A stretch of 64,000 nt of DNA. Source: Circinella minor (Eukaryota > Mucoromycota > Mucoromycetes > Mucorales > Lichtheimiaceae). Made by a program: the position numbers and the translations under genes. Position 1 is the first letter of the stretch. Every line of letters starts with the position of its first letter. Below are positions 11,631 to 22,355 of this stretch, piece after piece. The DNA lies in NCBI GenBank assembly GCA_016758965.1, contig JAEPRB010000002.1, positions 1-64,000 of the forward strand. Direction: 5' to 3'. The notes under the pieces are model-generated. The model ran no database searches, had not been told where the DNA came from, and saw nothing but the letters and a program-made list of their open reading frames with translations.

Positions 11631-13334
11631 TAATCCTCTATAACAAAATTTTATTCTATTTAGTCTCTGAATAAAGATGAAGAACAACCAAAAATTCCAA
11701 AAAATGTTCCGAATATTTCTCGTCACGTGGATCACAAAAATGATCCTGATGCTGATGATAAAGAACAAAGCGATAATAATAGTATTGATGAAGATGATGA
11801 AAAATACTATGCAGCGATCCGAAATTTATATAGCAGGAATGGTCTTGATGTTCATGAATATCAACAAATATGTGATGAAATGAATCGTGTTTTTAGTGAA
11901 AATATTCAGAGATATGAACAAAAGGAACAACAAAGTAAACACGATAATCATCAACTTCAGGTAATTAAATATTATTCAGCAAGGTAATGGTATGCACATA
12001 ATATTCATTGATATTGAGGATAATGTATTATTTATAGATGGCATTGAATAAGGTATCTCGTGAGGCTAAACAATATAAAGAATGGTTCCTGGAAAAACAA
12101 GAAATGGATCAAAAGGTACAATTTACATAGCATAAAAAAAAAGAAACAGTAAATGAGGGGTTAAAAATCAGTTGAAGCAGTAATACAATGACGTAACTAT
12201 AGTTACAAGAGTATGAAGAAACATCACGTAAAGTGAACAGTCAAGTTGATTTACTCAAGGTATGTTACCGTCTCATTTATTCTATTTATATTTTATGTTT
12301 ACAAACAGTCTATTTTTATAAAGCTAACCACTATTATTATTAGTCTCAATTGTTACAATGTAATCGGGAAATATCGAATTATAAGGAACAAGCAAAAAAA
12401 GCTGAGGTATGTATAGTTCTTTCTTTTTCTATTTTTTTATCGTTATAAAAGAACTTCAAGTGAAAAAAAAATCGTTTGATTAGTTACTATATAGCCTAAT
12501 CTATAATGGTACTAATGTTTTAATTCTTTCATAATACGACGATAATTGTTTTTTTAGGCGCGTTGGAAAGAGGAGAAAGAATCTAATAGAAAAAAATCAG
12601 AAGCTATGGAGGCTAAATATTATCAATTACATAACCATGTTAAAAAATTACATCATGATCATCAAAAAGAAAAAGAAGTCAATAAGCGACCCAGACCAAA
12701 CAATGAGAGATTAGTACTTCGAGAAGACGATGTGCTTAAAACAACAAATATAATTGCGTCAACAACAAAAAACCAATCACAGCAAGAGCAGTATGAGAAA
12801 GAAAACGAACGACGCATATTTGCCCTGAAAAACAATGATCAGGGTCAACTCATGTATGATACAGATGATGGTGAAGATATTATTATGCAATCTGCTACCA
12901 ATTCATTCTTAACCGATAATAACATTGATGATATATTACCAAAACAACAGCATCAATTGCCGGTTACAAGTACTAGTTCACCAAAAATGGTTAAACGAAA
13001 AAAATTAATAATTTATCGTGGTGATGATACTACAATGGCTGAAAGTAGCAGTAGCAGTAGTGTCAATAAAAAAGAACAAAGTTCAAGTCAGAGTTTACCA
13101 ATCACATCAAATATAAAGAATTTTCGACGTCGTTCTTCTACATCGGACAATAATAGGGATAATAATAAATCTAATTCTCGCCAAGAGCAACAAAATAGTG
13201 ACAGTGCTCTTGGAAATTATCAGCAGAATATTATTGAGGAAGAAAAGCCTATTACAAGACAACCATTGAAGTCAATTAATGAAAATGCACAAGGTCCTCA
13301 AAAGAAACGTAGAGTATCTAGTAAAAAAAAATGA
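8696..13334 (+). CDS. Degenerate kinesin-like protein with long coiled coil
   Basis: Eighteen exons, about 973 residues: 8696-8867, 8959-8989, 9047-9144, 9272-9305, 9381-9404, 9484-9588, 9677-9735, 9850-10089, 10266-10402, 10493-10654, 10748-11008, 11166-11361, 11439-11569, 11664-11960, 12038-12115, 12203-12259, 12344-12406, 12558-13334. All phases agree. The kinesin fold shows in FTYSKCLSARK, STEIHQIVQLVLNGFNAAL (motor strand before the P-loop), SCVLTKFLAEYLVGLGRTVV (the SKLTRLLxxSLGG region) and NIEETLYALRFAQ (end of the motor). The catalytic motifs are gone: the P-loop position reads LSVGDAESFK, switch I reads STGSNMPF, and switch II reads VIADLLQPE. After the motor come heptad-rich acidic/basic segments predicted as coiled coil, then a Ser/Asn-rich tail ending in a basic cluster (KKRRVSSKKK) that may be nuclear. 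Expected to be a non-motile, ATPase-dead kinesin, perhaps a microtubule or motor adaptor. The intron after 10654 is modelled as GC-AG. Confidence 0.8.
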
Positions 13335-13725
13335 TGAGTTAGATAATCACGGTAACAGCTAGAAGTCATTGCTATTTTATATATAAAATATAATCTATAA
13401 TCACAATAAAGAAAAAGTGAACAGTTTAAGGCTCTTTTGTTTTTCTTATTACATCTTTGACTGATACTATTGAAATCGATGTTTTTTTAAAATTATTCAA
13501 TGGAATGTTTTTTTTAAAAGTGTTTCTGTTTTTTTTCCCTTCTCTCTTCTCTTCTTCCCTTTTTCTCTAAAAACGCCTCCTCTATTTTATCTCTTATACC
13601 TAAGCAAAAAAGAAAGTTTTTTTTTTCTTCTTTTTTTTACACATTTTATATCCTATCAATTCAATTTCGTTATCGTCCAGTTTATATTTTGTTTTGGATA
13701 TCATTTTTTCATTATTCGTTACAAT
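13335..13725. promoter_or_regulatory. Pyrimidine-rich promoter region
   Basis: Between two genes in the same direction. From about 13500 to 13640 the plus strand is almost pure C/T, with TCTCTTCTCTTCTTCCC and long T runs, ending about 90 bp before the next start codon. Such CT tracts are common upstream of fungal start sites. No TATA box stands out. Confidence 0.4.
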
Positions 13726-15168
13726 ATGTTATCATCTTTTGCACTTCCCGAGTCACACTTGAAATCAATTGATATCAACAATAACGACAACAACAGCAAA
13801 AAGCACAATAGTAAAAGTCATCGTAAAAAGTATATCAATGAAACTACGTCTGTGCATGAATTAACAGACTTAATTGGACGACTTACAGCACAGTTGGAAA
13901 AGTTAGAAACTGATAAGGCAGAAAAAAACTTCACATCCAATAATAATGACCAAAAGCAACAACATCCGCAACAACAAAGTAACAACAATAATAATATCAA
14001 CAATAACAGCAATGGTAATAATAAAAAGCGAGTTGTTATTAACCCATTAGCAGCTGATGTTACCCAATCGTATGAGAAACTACTTCTACAGAATGAGTAT
14101 TTACAAGAGTCAATTATGGGACATCGTTGTGGCTGTTGTTCATGTGCTACTAATACCATAAAAACATCAAAAGTATCTTCTGTGAATGATGATATTACAA
14201 TAGTGGAGGCTGCACCTGGCATTCCATGGTTTTCTCCATATATTTCTTCATCATTAATCAGTAGCGATAGCGGTAATAGCAACCATGCTTTGTCAAATGA
14301 TGATCCATTACACTCCGCATATGCTCATTGGTGTACATTGATGAGATGTTTACCATCGATGGATCCAGAGGCGCAATACTATATTCGAACTATCGGTCAC
14401 TATGCAATGCGACAACTTTTACATTCCATGCGAAACCATAACAGCGATTACAATACTATTACTACTATTAATAATGGTAGTGCAACATCAAAACTCTACA
14501 ATAGCAGCAAAAATATAAATAGTAGCAATAGCAGAGCTAGTAGTATGATGCTAGGAACAACTCCTTCGAGCCCACCTCTATCTGGTATCCAACGTTACAG
14601 CAATTATCATGGATCATCAAACACTTTATTGAGTAGCCGGACAGCAGGCATGGGATCATCAAGCCATCCAGGTTTAAATACTAGTCATGCAGGATCATCT
14701 ACTTTACTAGCTCAACATTCTTCGTTACTAAAGACATCATCCACATGTTTGAATGATATGATTCAGCATTCTCATCCTCATCCAGTGAATCAATATTCGC
14801 AACAAGAAAGTAATGGGTCCATGCTTTGTAAAGCAGATGGTTGGGTCCCATCTCGTAGTATGATGAGTGAAAATCCTTCATATCTCTATCATCATCATCG
14901 TCATAATAACCAGGGACAATTTCGAGCATCCTATAACCAAGGAGACGAACAAGCTCCTCCTCCGTCATCTCCACCCTCACAGCCAGTACATCAACAGCAA
15001 CAAAGTGTAGCAAATGCAGAATCAACATCACCTTTACCAACATCATCTAATCGTTTGTTTTCTTCCCCTTTAATGCATCATATCACCCGACCTTATCATT
15101 CAACTAAATTTCGTCGATGGTTCAAAAGACATAACAAAGTATCTCCTGTTGTAAATGGACATCATTAA
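13726..15168 (+). CDS. Low-complexity Asn/Ser/His-rich protein, unknown function
   Basis: A single uninterrupted exon of 480 residues, unusual beside its intron-rich neighbours. Order: Asn/Lys-rich start; a predicted coiled coil near residues 43-70 (VHELTDLIGRLTAQLEKLE); polyasparagine; a Cys cluster near 135-141 (HRCGCCSC); a more ordered block near 195-230 (YAHWCTLMRCLPSMDPEAQ and YIRTIGHYAMRQLL); long Ser/Asn/His-rich disordered DNA-encoded repeats; and a basic C-terminus (KFRRWFKRHNK). The ordered block and the coiled coil suggest a scaffold or regulator, but I recognise no family. Its length and the low-complexity composition without stops support a real gene. Confidence 0.75.
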   Translation: MLSSFALPESHLKSIDINNNDNNSKKHNSKSHRKKYINETTSVHELTDLIGRLTAQLEKLETDKAEKNFTSNNNDQKQQHPQQQSNNNNNINNNSNGNNKKRVVINPLAADVTQSYEKLLLQNEYLQESIMGHRCGCCSCATNTIKTSKVSSVNDDITIVEAAPGIPWFSPYISSSLISSDSGNSNHALSNDDPLHSAYAHWCTLMRCLPSMDPEAQYYIRTIGHYAMRQLLHSMRNHNSDYNTITTINNGSATSKLYNSSKNINSSNSRASSMMLGTTPSSPPLSGIQRYSNYHGSSNTLLSSRTAGMGSSSHPGLNTSHAGSSTLLAQHSSLLKTSSTCLNDMIQHSHPHPVNQYSQQESNGSMLCKADGWVPSRSMMSENPSYLYHHHRHNNQGQFRASYNQGDEQAPPPSSPPSQPVHQQQQSVANAESTSPLPTSSNRLFSSPLMHHITRPYHSTKFRRWFKRHNKVSPVVNGHH

Positions 15169-15321
15169 AGAAGTCAATATTAATAGTTTCAGTTTTTGTT
15201 CAATTTTATACTATAATTATATATAATAAAGAGTAAATAATAATACAATTATGATAATATCAAATATATACAATCCTCCCCACCCATTTCCCCTCTCCTT
15301 CTAATTCATTTATTATTCATT

Positions 15322-16194
15322 TTATTCTGGTAAAGATAATTCTTGACTATCTTCCTTATTATTATCTTTTTTAAAGCCTGTTGCGACCAAAAATATTTCT
15401 GTACTTTGCTTTCTACTTGCATCCGGTTTTTCTTGTTTGACTTTTGTGAATTGAGCACGTAATTTTTGACGAAAACCAACCCAATCATCACCCATTAATA
15501 CCTAATAATAATAACCATTTATAAATGTTTAGATAGCGCGAAGCTTACTATATCCCAATAAAATTCGTATTTGAGGATGCTTTTACCTTGGCAACAAAAG
15601 ATCCATTGGGTGCTAATACCGTTTCTGCGAACGATAAAACGGATTCACATAATTCCTATAATATATCTATGAATATCTCCATTGAAAAACTTCACTTCTT
15701 TCTCCCTTTCCCCTTTTCACCTCCACTTCCTTTTGCCAGTAGATATATAAAACTTACAATCGAACGTGCATGATCCGCCATATGATTTCCAGAAAAACTT
15801 GGTGCCATATCCGAACACACCAAGTCCACTTTCTTATCTCCAATCAATTCCAGTACTTTTTTTCGTACTCCAGGTCGAGTGAAATCGCCTTGAATAAAAT
15901 GTGCATTCTTTATCGGATCTATGGGTAATAAATCAATACCAATGACCATGCCACCACCGTCACCACTTCTTCTTACGGCTTTTTCAACAGCATATTGTGT
16001 CCAACCACCAGGTGCACAACCACAATCAATAACAGTATATCCTTTTCGTAATAGTTTATATTTTTGATCGAGTTGAATTAATTTAAATGCACTTCGAGCA
16101 CGATATTGGTTCGATTTCGCTGCTTTGACATAAGGATCGCGTGCTTGACGTTGTAGCCAACCTTTTGAACTTGTGGAATAAAAGGAACGTAATA

Positions 16195-16198
<4 letters not shown>
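15322..16198 (-). CDS. MRM2: Mitochondrial rRNA 2'-O-ribose methyltransferase (RrmJ/FtsJ family)
   Basis: S-adenosylmethionine-dependent methyltransferase expected to modify the 21S mitochondrial rRNA at the peptidyl-transferase uridine. Exons on the minus strand: 16198-15758, 15655-15587, 15501-15322; 229 residues. The N-terminus MILRSFYSTSSKGWLQRQ fits import into mitochondria. Family motifs: YRARSAFKLIQLDQKY with the first catalytic Lys, VIDCGCAPGGWTQYA (SAM binding), GIDLLPI, HFIQGDF, DLVCSDMAPSFSG with the catalytic Asp, and NGSFVAK with the second catalytic Lys. Length matches the family. The start codon sits directly at the end of an (AAT)n tract; an in-frame ATG at 16390 would add a polyisoleucine stretch and is not favoured. 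Convergent with the 480-residue gene, about 150 bp away. Confidence 0.93.

Positions 16199-16235
<37 letters not shown>
16199..16235. repeat. (ATT)n microsatellite abutting the MRM2 start codon
   Basis: About twelve uninterrupted ATT units on the plus strand, read as (AAT)n in the MRM2 leader, ending exactly at the start codon. Length variation would change the 5' leader without touching the main frame. Confidence 0.9.
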
Positions 16236-17020
16236 TTTATAATTTGTTGTTGCTCATTTATAATAATGACATGCTTTTTTTTTAGGTATGACAACGAAAG
16301 AAAAAGAAGAGTGGAGTTTTTTTTTAGTTTTAAGTATGTTGTTGAGCTGAGAAATGATGTCAAGAAAAATATTGCATAATAAAAACGCATTGAAAAAGTT
16401 TATTATCAAGATATATTTTCTTATCAATACTTGTAGACAATTTATGAGAATTGTGGGATAGCTCTGTGTACATAATATATGTCATTGTATGTTAAGGTTG
16501 AATGTTTACAAAGTAAAAGACTCAAAACCCCCCATTTTTTTATATGTCCTGCCTATAAATATAACGGGATGGCAGTGATACTGCTCCCAAATCTGGATCC
16601 TTCTTTTTCACCAAGTTAATAAAGTATAAATATTTTAAAATTGTTACTACTATGAAAGCTTGAACGATAGAGTATACCGTCTTTAATAAAACATAACGTT
16701 GTCATAGATATTCATTAGACAAAGTCCTTAACCAAATTCTTTATTATTATCAACAATGACGGACTTTGCAAAAAGTAACAGCGTGCTAGCTCATAGCCGT
16801 TAGTCGGTGCTTCAAGGTTTTTGGAGCAATCACAACCAGTCGTTAAAGTGCAAGTTATAAAATTTGCATAAGAAGCACCAAGCAAACAAAAACTACTTTT
16901 GGTATTTGATCTATTTAAAATAATAAAAAATATTTAATATTTACAAACAAAAAAAGTATTATACATTAAAAAAGTATTATAAAAGAAAAAAAAAGGGGAT
17001 TAATCTTTTTTTTTCTTTTG
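16236..17020. other. AT-rich intergenic DNA
   Basis: No gene supported. It includes the presumed MRM2 promoter. No repeat or structured RNA was recognised. Confidence 0.5.
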
Positions 17021-17342
17021 TTATAATACTGGACATATAGTTGTCAAGCTCCATGTCCAGCATACCAATAATAATATTATTATTGTTGGTGCTGATATTG
17101 GTGCTGGTGCTGTTGTCGGTGGTGGAAAGACCACCACGACTCTGCCGCCACGATCACCGCCACCACCGCCACTGAAACCGCCGAGGTACACCAGGAAGAT
17201 TGTTGTTGCTTGGTTGGTCAAAAATACCACGACATAAATGATCTTACAAATCACTTCCACTACCTGCCATCATGATTATGCTACTGTTTTGCATGTTAAT
17301 CATGGCAGGAGTGTTTCGATTTCTTTCTGTACGACGGGTCAT
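17021..17342 (-). CDS. Possible small Gly/Pro-rich membrane protein
   Basis: Two exons on the minus strand, 17342-17248 and 17171-17021, joined through a 76-bp GT-AG intron, giving 81 residues. It starts MTRRTERNRNTPAMINM, has a glycine run (FGGGGGDRGGR), a Pro/Thr/Ala stretch, and one hydrophobic C-terminal segment (TIIILLLVCW) that could be a tail anchor. No family recognised. The local GC content over the Gly/Pro part is higher than the surroundings, which favours coding, but the splice model is untested. Confidence 0.35.
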
Positions 17343-18574
17343 GAAAAAAAATTGGTGAAGAGGAAAAAAAAAGAAAATACGAATCTTTTTATATATCTAG
17401 CAAAGAAGTAAGATTAATTTATTTTTTCATGCATAGTCAATATGTAAAGAGTATTTGGTCATGGGTACTTATCAATTGTTTGTTTTTCCATGTATAGTAT
17501 AGTATAATCTTCACAATGATAATCAATTTCTGGCTGTTAAAAAATGTGCTTCATTTTGTATATTACATGTCTCAATATGTAGAACAATAATATCAAGATT
17601 AATGATCTTTTTCACTTATTATGATACTCTTTTTGTAATTTTTTAGTCGATATTGATCAATGTACATATGCTTATGCGTACAGCATTTTTTTAATTAAAA
17701 AAAAAAGCCTACGTATCTTTTATTCCTATCATCAAAAATGCGGAAACTAATGTAATGATGTCAATGTTCCTTGCCCAACAAAAAAAAATGTTTCACTTTC
17801 CCCCCCCCAAATATTGTTATTTTGTTTACGCATCATGCCAGGGTCCTTCATATCTGTTCACTATTCACTATGCTCAAGTCATGTTATGTGTAACAATCGG
17901 AAATCATACCTTTATCAATATAAAGAATGTTACGTCTTTCAAACTTGATGCTCATAAAAATTTATACCTATCCAATTAAAAAAAGAATGAATTACATCAT
18001 TGATCGTGTGTTTATCTATCATTAATCAATTATTATTTGTGTTCGTGTTTATAAAAATAATAACAACATCTTGATATATAACATCATGTCAAATAACTTT
18101 CTGTCATCTTTATTTTAAAAATGAATAAGCATTAAATTATCAAAGAAAGAATAAAATAAAAATTATAACAAAATAAAGATCAAGCTTTTGTCGTTCGGAT
18201 GATACCCATCATTATAATAATAGTAATAGTGATAATATAATGGAGAGAGTAATCATCATTTCTTTCATTTAGTACGTACTGTAGAAGAAAGAAACAACCC
18301 CGCCTTTTTTATTCATGCAACTTATGCCCGATTGGTTCATTGTTAAAAAGTGCACCGACATAATGATACGTAGTTAAATGGAATAGCAGCCTTTCCATGT
18401 CACAAAAAAAAGATATAATTGTATGCACCGCAGTTAAGAGCTTCTCTTTCTCTACCTTCTTTGGATTTTTTTAATGGCAAATGTCATCAACTCTCTATTA
18501 AACTCAAACTCAAAGACACACAAAAGACACACTTCAAAACAAATTTTTTAAAAAAAAACTTCTACATTTATATT
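17343..18574. other. AT-rich intergenic DNA
   Basis: No supported gene. A 74-codon frame at 17755-17979 lacks any domain and is preceded by homopolymers; I do not call it. Confidence 0.5.
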
Positions 18575-18887
18575 TGCAGTGAACCCCCGGGTTTTGGACA
18601 CCTGGTATTTCGTTGCAGAACCAAAGACTTGCAACGAGCGAGACTTAATACGTCGTATAATTATTGAAAGATAACATCTCATCAATTATGCTTTCCTGAC
18701 ATTTTGGTATTTCCCTATTTGAAGAATGATTCATAAGAATACTATACCCAATTATTAAATTATACTATAGTTTACTCCTGACTAGCGCAACTCGCCCAAA
18801 ACCTTGATGCAAGTTGCAAGTTGCAATTCTATTGATTATTTTTAACATTTTCAAAAACAAAAGGTGCAAAAACGGGGTTTGATTGTA
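18575..18887. mobile_element. MITE, pogo/Tc1-mariner type, copy 2
   Basis: A 313-bp relative of the element at 2292-2617, in the same orientation. Left end TGCAGTGAACCCCCGGGTTT; right end, in reverse complement, TACAATCAAACCCCGTTTTT. The left TA has decayed to TG. A 7-bp internal duplication (AAGTTGC) is present here and absent from copy 1. Non-coding. Confidence 0.82.
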
Positions 18888-19160
18888 CAACATGTACATC
18901 CACTTCTAGTTATTATTAACTCCATATATAATACTCACATAGTATACTAACTTAAACTCACAAAGTTTATACGTATCTTTTTCTTATTTCTATTCATTCT
19001 TTATTCATGATTTAAATATTTTCACTAAACTAATATTTTTTTAAACAAAATTAATAATTTATTTTTATTATTTTATATAGATTTTCTTTTAATTATAATT
19101 ATATTATATGGGTGTCAAGAACATTCATAATACACTCAAATCAAAAAATGTGTTTGATTC
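18888..19160. other. Spacer between two MITEs
   Basis: AT-rich DNA with TAT/ATT runs. Nothing further seen. Confidence 0.5.
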
Positions 19161-19640
19161 TACAGTAGAATCCTGTTAATTTTATCCATGTTTAATTTCA
19201 ACCCCCCCCCGTTAATTTACTTGTTTTTGCGAGGAACAGTTACAAAACATGACTTGAGAAAGGCTTTTATTGGTTATCTGTGATAAAGAAGTTACATAAA
19301 GTAGTTTGTTTAGAAGACAGCAACTATCTAATCTATTTTGAAAATCAATGGAACTAACATCGCTCTACTATAGTACCAACATTGAGTGTATCTATGGTAC
19401 TCACATACTTTTTCTTTAGTAATTAGTCTTATTACAAAATCTCTCAAAGAAATATTAACAACATAATGTGAAGCATATTAGACACCTATTAATATATACA
19501 TTGGTTTATTCATTATTATTTTCTGTTAAATTTTTTACCAGTTTTTGCCTCCAACATAATCCACCGATAATTTCATTCCATCGTTAATTTCATAAAATAG
19601 CCAGGAATAAAGTACATGAAATTAACGGGGGCCTACTGTA
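19161..19640. mobile_element. Second MITE family, pogo-like
   Basis: A 480-bp non-coding element bounded by TACAGTAGAATCCTGTTAAT on the left and, in reverse complement, TACAGTAGGCCCCCGTTAAT on the right. Both ends start with TA, as for TA-target pogo/Tc1-mariner elements. Both ends carry further copies of the GTTAATTT motif inside (19210 and 19582). It is unrelated in body to the other MITE family. Confidence 0.82.
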
Positions 19641-19716
19641 ATGATAATTCAAAGCAACATTTGGATTCAAATAATATAAACCACGTATTTATTGATTTAT
19701 GTCAATCATTTTTTTG

Positions 19717-21907
19717 GAGGGGTTTTACGTAATCGGGCTATAGATCTTTTGAAGCCTCGATTTGAAAATGGTAATAAGATGATAACATATTTTATCTGTG
19801 TGTATCTTAAATATTAATTTTCATATGCATGAATTTATTTTTTACCTTTTTATATTCTGGCTTTGCAGTTACCCAAGATGTTATAAATGATAACACACAA
19901 AAAGGCGCTCGTGAAATCGTCATGGATATCTATAACTGCTGCCTTAATCTCTATTTTGACCCCGTTACCGGTCAACCTTTGCCACGCTCTGTTTGTACTG
20001 GTTATTGATGGGGAAATCCCGCAGATAAAATTCGAAACACATAATAAGTGGGATCAATACGCAACACGTAAATTAAAGAAGGCAAAGGAACTATACAAGT
20101 CGCGTGGTTTCAAAAATGAAGACTTCATAGCAGCAGCAAAAAGTACTATACGTTTTACATCGGATATAAAGACTGCTATTATTGAAGTAAGTCTCACTTT
20201 ATCTTATTATGTACGTAATAGAGAAATAAAACAAATAGAAGCCTAAAAATAAGTGCAAGATATACAAAAAGAACAAGAAAAAAAAGTTTATATGCTTTTA
20301 ATGAACCCTTTTTTTGTGAACCCTTTTTTAAATTCTCAAGCAAATTTATCAAACATTTGATCTACTTGCAAATTTTCTTCCCGCTATTACCAAGCACCTT
20401 ATGAATCAGATGGCATGATAATCAAGTTGGCTTCAATGTTGCCATCACTACAAAATCAAACAGCTATTATCTCCTCCGATAGTAACTTACTAATTTACAA
20501 AGGGTGCTTGGACGTTACCTGAATTACAAAAATTAAATGGTGCGTTTCTAGTCTTGGCTCCATTAAATATCAATTACCAAATTATTTACCAAACGTGACA
20601 TTCTTCAGAAGCTTCATCTCAAGCACCAAGACAATAGTACTTTTGATATGGCTGAAAAGCGCCTCATGGTTATTACATCGGTATCTGGTAACTACGACTA
20701 TGCTAAAAGTATTTATGGTATTTCTTTCGCCAAGCTACGAACTCAAATGCTTAATTTAATGGAATCAGAAGGAAAGGATGGACTTGGAACCCATTCAGAT
20801 GAAATGCTCGCCTCTTTGATATTAATTTATAACCGTGTTAGAGACAAGACAAAATTTGATATACAATGTGCTCTATATACTTATTATATTCTTACTACTG
20901 AGCTTTCTCAACAAGATAATGACCGAACACCATCACCATCGTCTACAATTTTCGAATTAAACGAGTATTTCATTACTGTATTAGATAAAATTCGAACTAA
21001 ATTTTTATTCTACACAAAGAGATACAGAGCAACAGCACCAGTACCAGCAACAATAACAAGTACATCAACATCAACAAAACAAAGGAAAAGGAGAACAAAA
21101 ACAAAGGAAAAGGAGAACAAAAACAAAAACAAAAAGAATCACCCAATGCATCTGAATCTGTTCAATGGTTGCTCCGTTCTTTTGAAGGGCGTTCGAGTAC
21201 GGTCCATGTTGCCTCTCTGACTTCGTCAGGCGGTTGTTGGCTTGGGCTAGGTAGTCGTGCTGTTGAATCGAGTAGTAGTGTGGTTAGCAGCTCGGACTAA
21301 GGTCCTGAAGCGAGCAAAGCAGAACTCCATCGTTCCTGGGATACAAAAATGTCAATGCGCTCAGAGATAGATAAGGCATGTGAACGGATCATCAATATGG
21401 CAGACGCGTCTCGTCAACGTGTAATTGAAGAAGGTACCCTTTCAGAGCTGTCTACAAGAAAGAATAAAATGTTGAATAGTATGGAATTGGACGGATTGAA
21501 TGAAGGTAATCGTAAGGGCGCAAAGCCAGGACTTGCTCAACAATTAGCCGATAAACTCTATGACTACGCCGAGGCACGGCAAGTGCCTGTTTAAATCGAC
21601 TTGTCACGTATTGATGAATATTGTAGTAGTAAACTATGCTATCATTGCTTTATGGAAGATGAAATAGTGTATGTGGATTATTTACGCCTGCCCCGTGCTC
21701 CTAGTCGACAAGTCAACAAAGATACGTAAGTTGAATTATCAAGGCAAAGAAGAAGTGATTTGTGTCGTTGTTTGTGAAGACTGCCACAAGAAATTTCATC
21801 GTGATGGAAGTGCGGGAAATGTGCAAGCATATACAGCCGCTTCCAACCTTGAACATGGACAAAGACCCCAAGCAGCGATCCGCGAGTCTCGTCGTATTAA
21901 CTCCTGA
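19717..21907 (+). pseudogene. Decayed TnpB/Fanzor-like RuvC nuclease gene
   Basis: A run of coding blocks broken by stops and frame changes. Blocks: RNRAIDLLKPRFENG near 19733 with a possible intron to 19869; DVINDNTQKGAREIV and YFDPVTGQPLPRSVC near 19880-20000 followed by an in-frame stop; KWDQYATRKLKKAKELYKSR near 20050; MAEKRLMVITSVSGNYDYAK at 20648; LADKLYDYAEARQVPV near 21545 followed by a stop; then IDEYCSSKLCYHC near 21615 and, after a frame change, CEDCHKKFHRDGSAGN near 21776 and EHGQRP. The last blocks match the C-terminus of TnpB-like proteins: a DEY-TS-C-x2-C half, a C-x2-C half and an R-D-x-x-A-x-N RuvC-III signature. Eukaryotic TnpB homologues are called Fanzor. The first half is not diagnostic, so the family call rests on the C-terminus. 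Confidence 0.6.
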
Positions 21908-22355
21908 TAAACCACCAGGCGATCAATAAACTTCAAGATACACTTTAAGAAAGATTGACGGGGTTTGAACGTGTGCCAATAAGACAAGTACAAGAATATG
22001 ATTCTACGACTACGAGAACGAAAACGGAAAGATAGTATAAAAGAGGGAAAATGGGATATATAAATGGATCTAGGTGATAGTATTTTTTTCTTATGAGTTA
22101 TTTTGTTAAGTAATCAAGGAATTAAAGCACTTTGTTTTGACAAATGTGTTGAAGTTGAAATAAGTACTGTAATGCGTAAAAAAAATTGATTCTGCACTTA
22201 AAAATATATTTTTTGCTGACCTACAGATATAGTTACACTACCATGTTCATCTCCCACACAACTCGCTAAGCACTTTCTTTTTCCTTTTTTTTCTTCTTTC
22301 CTTGTTTTTCCCTTTATATATATTCTTAACGCTCACACACACGAAAAGTTAAATC
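21908..22355. other. Intergenic DNA and SFT2-type gene promoter
   Basis: After the nuclease relic the DNA becomes ordinary AT-rich spacer, then a C/T-rich promoter tract at 22270-22315. Confidence 0.5.
22314..22324 (+). promoter_or_regulatory. TATA-like element
   Basis: TTATATATATT follows a C/T-rich tract and lies about 32-42 bp before the start codon of the SFT2-family gene. Position and sequence fit a TATA box, though the leader would then be very short. Confidence 0.35.

Noticed and set aside
13818..14282. Minus-strand 154-codon frame with polyleucine
   Set aside because: Reverse shadow of the Asn-rich low-complexity gene; polyleucine is the complement of the AAC/AAT tract.
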